Positions 5,106 through 7,547 of a stretch of DNA of 7,547 nt are shown here, piece after piece. Each line of letters begins with the position of its first letter. The first letter of the stretch is position 1. Location: NCBI GenBank assembly GCA_003565055.1, contig PXDM01000126.1, positions 1 to 7,547 of the forward strand. Direction: 5' to 3'. The stretch comes from Paracoccaceae bacterium (GTDB taxonomy: Bacteria > Pseudomonadota > Alphaproteobacteria > Rhodobacterales > Rhodobacteraceae). A model generated the notes under the pieces. It saw nothing but the letters and a program-made list of their open reading frames with translations. It was not told where the DNA came from and made no database searches. The translations under genes and the position numbers were made by a program.

Positions 5106-7547
5106 GCACGACCACCCCCATGATGGCCCAATATCTCGAGGTGAAGGCCCAGCACCCCGACGCGCTCCTCTTCTACCGCATGGGCGATTTCTACGAGCTG
5201 TTCTTCGACGACGCCGTGGCCGCCGCCCAGGCCCTCGACATCGCCCTGACCAAACGCGGCAAGCATGAAGATCAGGACATCCCCATGTGCGGTGTCCCCC
5301 ATCACGCCGCCGAGGGCTATCTGCTGACCCTCATCCGCAAGGGCTTTCGCGTCGCCATTGCCGAGCAAATGGAAACCCCCGAACAGGCGAAGAAACGCGG
5401 CTACAAGGCAGTCGTGCAGCGCGATGTGGTGCGCCTCGTCACCCCCGGCACGCTGACCGAAGACGCGCTTCTCGACGCGCGCCGCCACAATTACCTCGCC
5501 GCCTATGCCGAGCTGCGCGACGATGCCGCCCTCGCCTGGGCCGATATCTCCACCGGCCAGCTCCGCGTCATGCCGCTCAGCCGCGCGCGGCTGGGGCCGG
5601 AACTGGCCCGCCTGACCCCGCGCGAACTTCTGGTCAGTGACGCCCGCGCCGAAGACATCCGCCCCATCGCAGAAGACATGGGCGCGGCACTCACCGGCCT
5701 TGCCCCCTCAAGCTTCGACAGTCAGGCCGCCGAGGCGCGGCTCTGCACCCTCTACAAGGTCGCCTCGCTCGACGGGTTCGGGCAATTCACCCGCGCCGAA
5801 CGCGCGGCGCTCGGCGCGCTGGTCGATTACCTTGAGCTCACCCAACGCGGCAAGCTGCCGCTTCTGCAGCCCCCGCAGCGCGACCATGCTGATGCGCTGG
5901 TCCAGATCGACAGCGCCACACGCCGCAATCTGGAACTGACCCAATCGCTGCACGGCACACGCGACGGCACGCTCATCCACGCCATCGACCGCACTGTGAC
6001 CGCAGCGGGCGCGCGGCTGCTGGAACGCCGCCTGTCCTCGCCCTCGCGCCAGCTCGACACGATCCTCGCACGCCAAAACGCCGTGACGCATCTGCGCGCT
6101 GCCGCCCGCCTGCGCGCCGATCTGCGCGCGGCGCTGAAATCCGTGCCCGACCTTGACCGCGCGCTCTCGCGCCTGGCCCTCGACCGCGCAGGCCCGCGCG
6201 ACATGGCCGCGATCCGCAACGCACTGACCGCCGCGCAAACCATCGCGGCCCAGCTCGACACCCCCGACATGCCCCCGCTGCTGGCACAAGGGGCGACCGC
6301 GCTCACAGGCCATGACAGGCTGCTCGACGCACTCGACACAGCGCTTGTGGCCGAACCGCCGCTGCTCGCCCGCGATGGCGGCTTCATCGCCCCCGGCCAT
6401 GACCCCGATCTCGACGAGGCCCGGCAACTGCGCGACGAAGGGCGCAGCGTCATCGCCCGCATGCAGGCCGATTACGCGCAGGACACGGGCATAAGCGCGC
6501 TGAAAATCAAGCATAACAACGTGCTGGGCTATTTCATCGAAGTCACTGCGACCCATGCAGAGAAAATGCTCGCGCGCAGCGAGCACTACATCCACCGCCA
6601 GACGACCGCCAATCAGGTCCGTTTCACGACTGTGGACCTGTCCGAGATGGAAACGCGCATCCTCAACGCAGGTGCGCGTGCGCTGGACATCGAGAAACAG
6701 CATTTCGACCAGCTCCGCCGCGCGATCCTCGACCATGCCGCCCCCCTCGCCCAGACCGCCCGCGCCTTGGCCGAAATCGACCTCGCCGCCGCGCTGGCCG
6801 AAATCGCGCAGGCGGGCGACTGGTGCGCGCCAACCCTCGACACCTCCCGCGCCTTCACCATCACCGGCGGGCGGCACCCCGTGGTCGAAGCCGCTCTCAC
6901 CCGCACAGGCCAGCCCTTCATCGCCAATGATTGCGACCTCAGCGCCACCGACACAGCCGCGATCTGGCTCCTGACCGGCCCCAACATGGCCGGTAAATCC
7001 ACCTTCCTGCGCCAGAACGCACTGATCGCGATCCTCGCGCAAATGGGCGCGCATGTGCCCGCCCGCACAGCCCATATCGGCCTCGTCTCGCAGGTCTTCA
7101 GCCGCGTCGGCGCCTCAGACGATCTCGCCCGTGGCCGCTCGACCTTCATGGTCGAGATGGTCGAAACGGCGGCGATTCTCAATCAGGCCGATGACCGCGC
7201 GCTGGTGATCCTGGATGAGATCGGGCGCGGCACGGCGACCTATGACGGGCTCTCCATCGCCTGGGCGACGCTCGAACACCTGCATGACGTGAACCGCAGC
7301 CGCGCACTCTTCGCCACCCACTACCACGAAATGACCGCGCTCGACGCCCGCCTGCCCGGCGTCGCCAATGCCACTGTCACTGTCAAGGAATGGGAAGGCG
7401 ACGTGATCTTCCTGCATGAAGTCAAGCGCGGCGCCGCAGATCGCAGCTACGGTGTACAGGTCGCCCGCCTCGCGGGCCTGCCCGAAGCCGTCATCACCCG
7501 CGCCCGCGATGTGCTCGCAGCGCTCGAAAACGGCGAACAGGCGACCA
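5102..7547 (+). CDS. mutS: DNA mismatch repair ATPase MutS (partial, C-terminus beyond the right edge)
   Basis: MutS binds mismatches and small loops in newly replicated DNA and recruits MutL in an ATP-dependent way. The window holds 815 residues; about 40-60 are missing at the C-terminus. The mismatch-binding domain carries MGDFYELFFDDA (27-38), with the stacking Phe30 and Glu32. CGVPHHAAEGYL and IAEQMETP follow, typical of domain I. The connector, lever and clamp domains fill the middle, with KHNNVLGYFIEVT and RQTTANQVRFTT in the clamp and core. The ATPase domain has Walker A GPNMAGKST (626-634), GRSTFMVEM, Walker B LVILDEIGRGT (Asp705, Glu706) and ATHYHEMT. Ala replaces the second Gly of the GGKST form seen in E. 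coli, a variant also found in intact MutS proteins. The GTG start is supported by AAGGA seven bases upstream and by MMAQYLEVK (7-15) falling where family N-termini align. No frameshift or internal stop is seen. Confidence 0.97.
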   Translation, partial: MSTTTPMMAQYLEVKAQHPDALLFYRMGDFYELFFDDAVAAAQALDIALTKRGKHEDQDIPMCGVPHHAAEGYLLTLIRKGFRVAIAEQMETPEQAKKRGYKAVVQRDVVRLVTPGTLTEDALLDARRHNYLAAYAELRDDAALAWADISTGQLRVMPLSRARLGPELARLTPRELLVSDARAEDIRPIAEDMGAALTGLAPSSFDSQAAEARLCTLYKVASLDGFGQFTRAERAALGALVDYLELTQRGKLPLLQPPQRDHADALVQIDSATRRNLELTQSLHGTRDGTLIHAIDRTVTAAGARLLERRLSSPSRQLDTILARQNAVTHLRAAARLRADLRAALKSVPDLDRALSRLALDRAGPRDMAAIRNALTAAQTIAAQLDTPDMPPLLAQGATALTGHDRLLDALDTALVAEPPLLARDGGFIAPGHDPDLDEARQLRDEGRSVIARMQADYAQDTGISALKIKHNNVLGYFIEVTATHAEKMLARSEHYIHRQTTANQVRFTTVDLSEMETRILNAGARALDIEKQHFDQLRRAILDHAAPLAQTARALAEIDLAAALAEIAQAGDWCAPTLDTSRAFTITGGRHPVVEAALTRTGQPFIANDCDLSATDTAAIWLLTGPNMAGKSTFLRQNALIAILAQMGAHVPARTAHIGLVSQVFSRVGASDDLARGRSTFMVEMVETAAILNQADDRALVILDEIGRGTATYDGLSIAWATLEHLHDVNRSRALFATHYHEMTALDARLPGVANATVTVKEWEGDVIFLHEVKRGAADRSYGVQVARLAGLPEAVITRARDVLAALENGEQAT

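Noticed and set aside
5708..7075. Long minus-strand open frame of 455 codons opposite mutS
   Set aside because: It lies entirely antisense to a clear MutS. GC-rich codon use creates long antisense frames, and its sequence is low-complexity Gly/Ala/Arg with no recognisable domain.

Overview
The window looks like chromosome of a high-GC alphaproteobacterium, most likely of the Rhodobacterales/Roseobacter group. This is inferred from the GC-rich codon use, the motB-flgE arrangement with its typical FlgE and MotB sequences, the pxpB-pxpC-pxpA order and an alphaproteobacterial-style MutS. No mobile element, tRNA, rRNA or CRISPR array is visible.

Layout. (1) 1-2031, minus strand: two flagellar genes, motB (motor stator, start 2031, stop 1243) followed by the hook gene flgE (start 1174), which runs off the left edge without its C-terminus. 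Their 68-base gap holds nested inverted repeats and a CtrA-like box. (2) 2032-2321: divergent intergenic region holding the upstream sequences of motB (left) and of the pxp operon (right). (3) 2322-4865, plus strand: pxpB-pxpC-pxpA, an overlapping three-gene operon for ATP-dependent 5-oxoprolinase, which opens 5-oxoproline (pyroglutamate) to glutamate. (4) 4866-5101: a 236-base gap with an imperfect hairpin and some weak small reading frames. (5) 5102 to the right edge, plus strand: mutS, the DNA mismatch recognition ATPase, lacking only its C-terminal end.

The three blocks (motility, pyroglutamate recycling, mismatch repair) are functionally unrelated. Base composition differs too: the flagellar block is visibly less GC-rich than the pxp and mutS blocks. 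I see no evidence of a large undescribed system. The points most worth a second look are small: two CtrA-like boxes placed alike upstream of flgE and motB, competing hairpins at the motB stop codon, a MotB lacking the usual peptidoglycan-contacting Asp, and a 41-codon frame whose stop overlaps the mutS GTG start.
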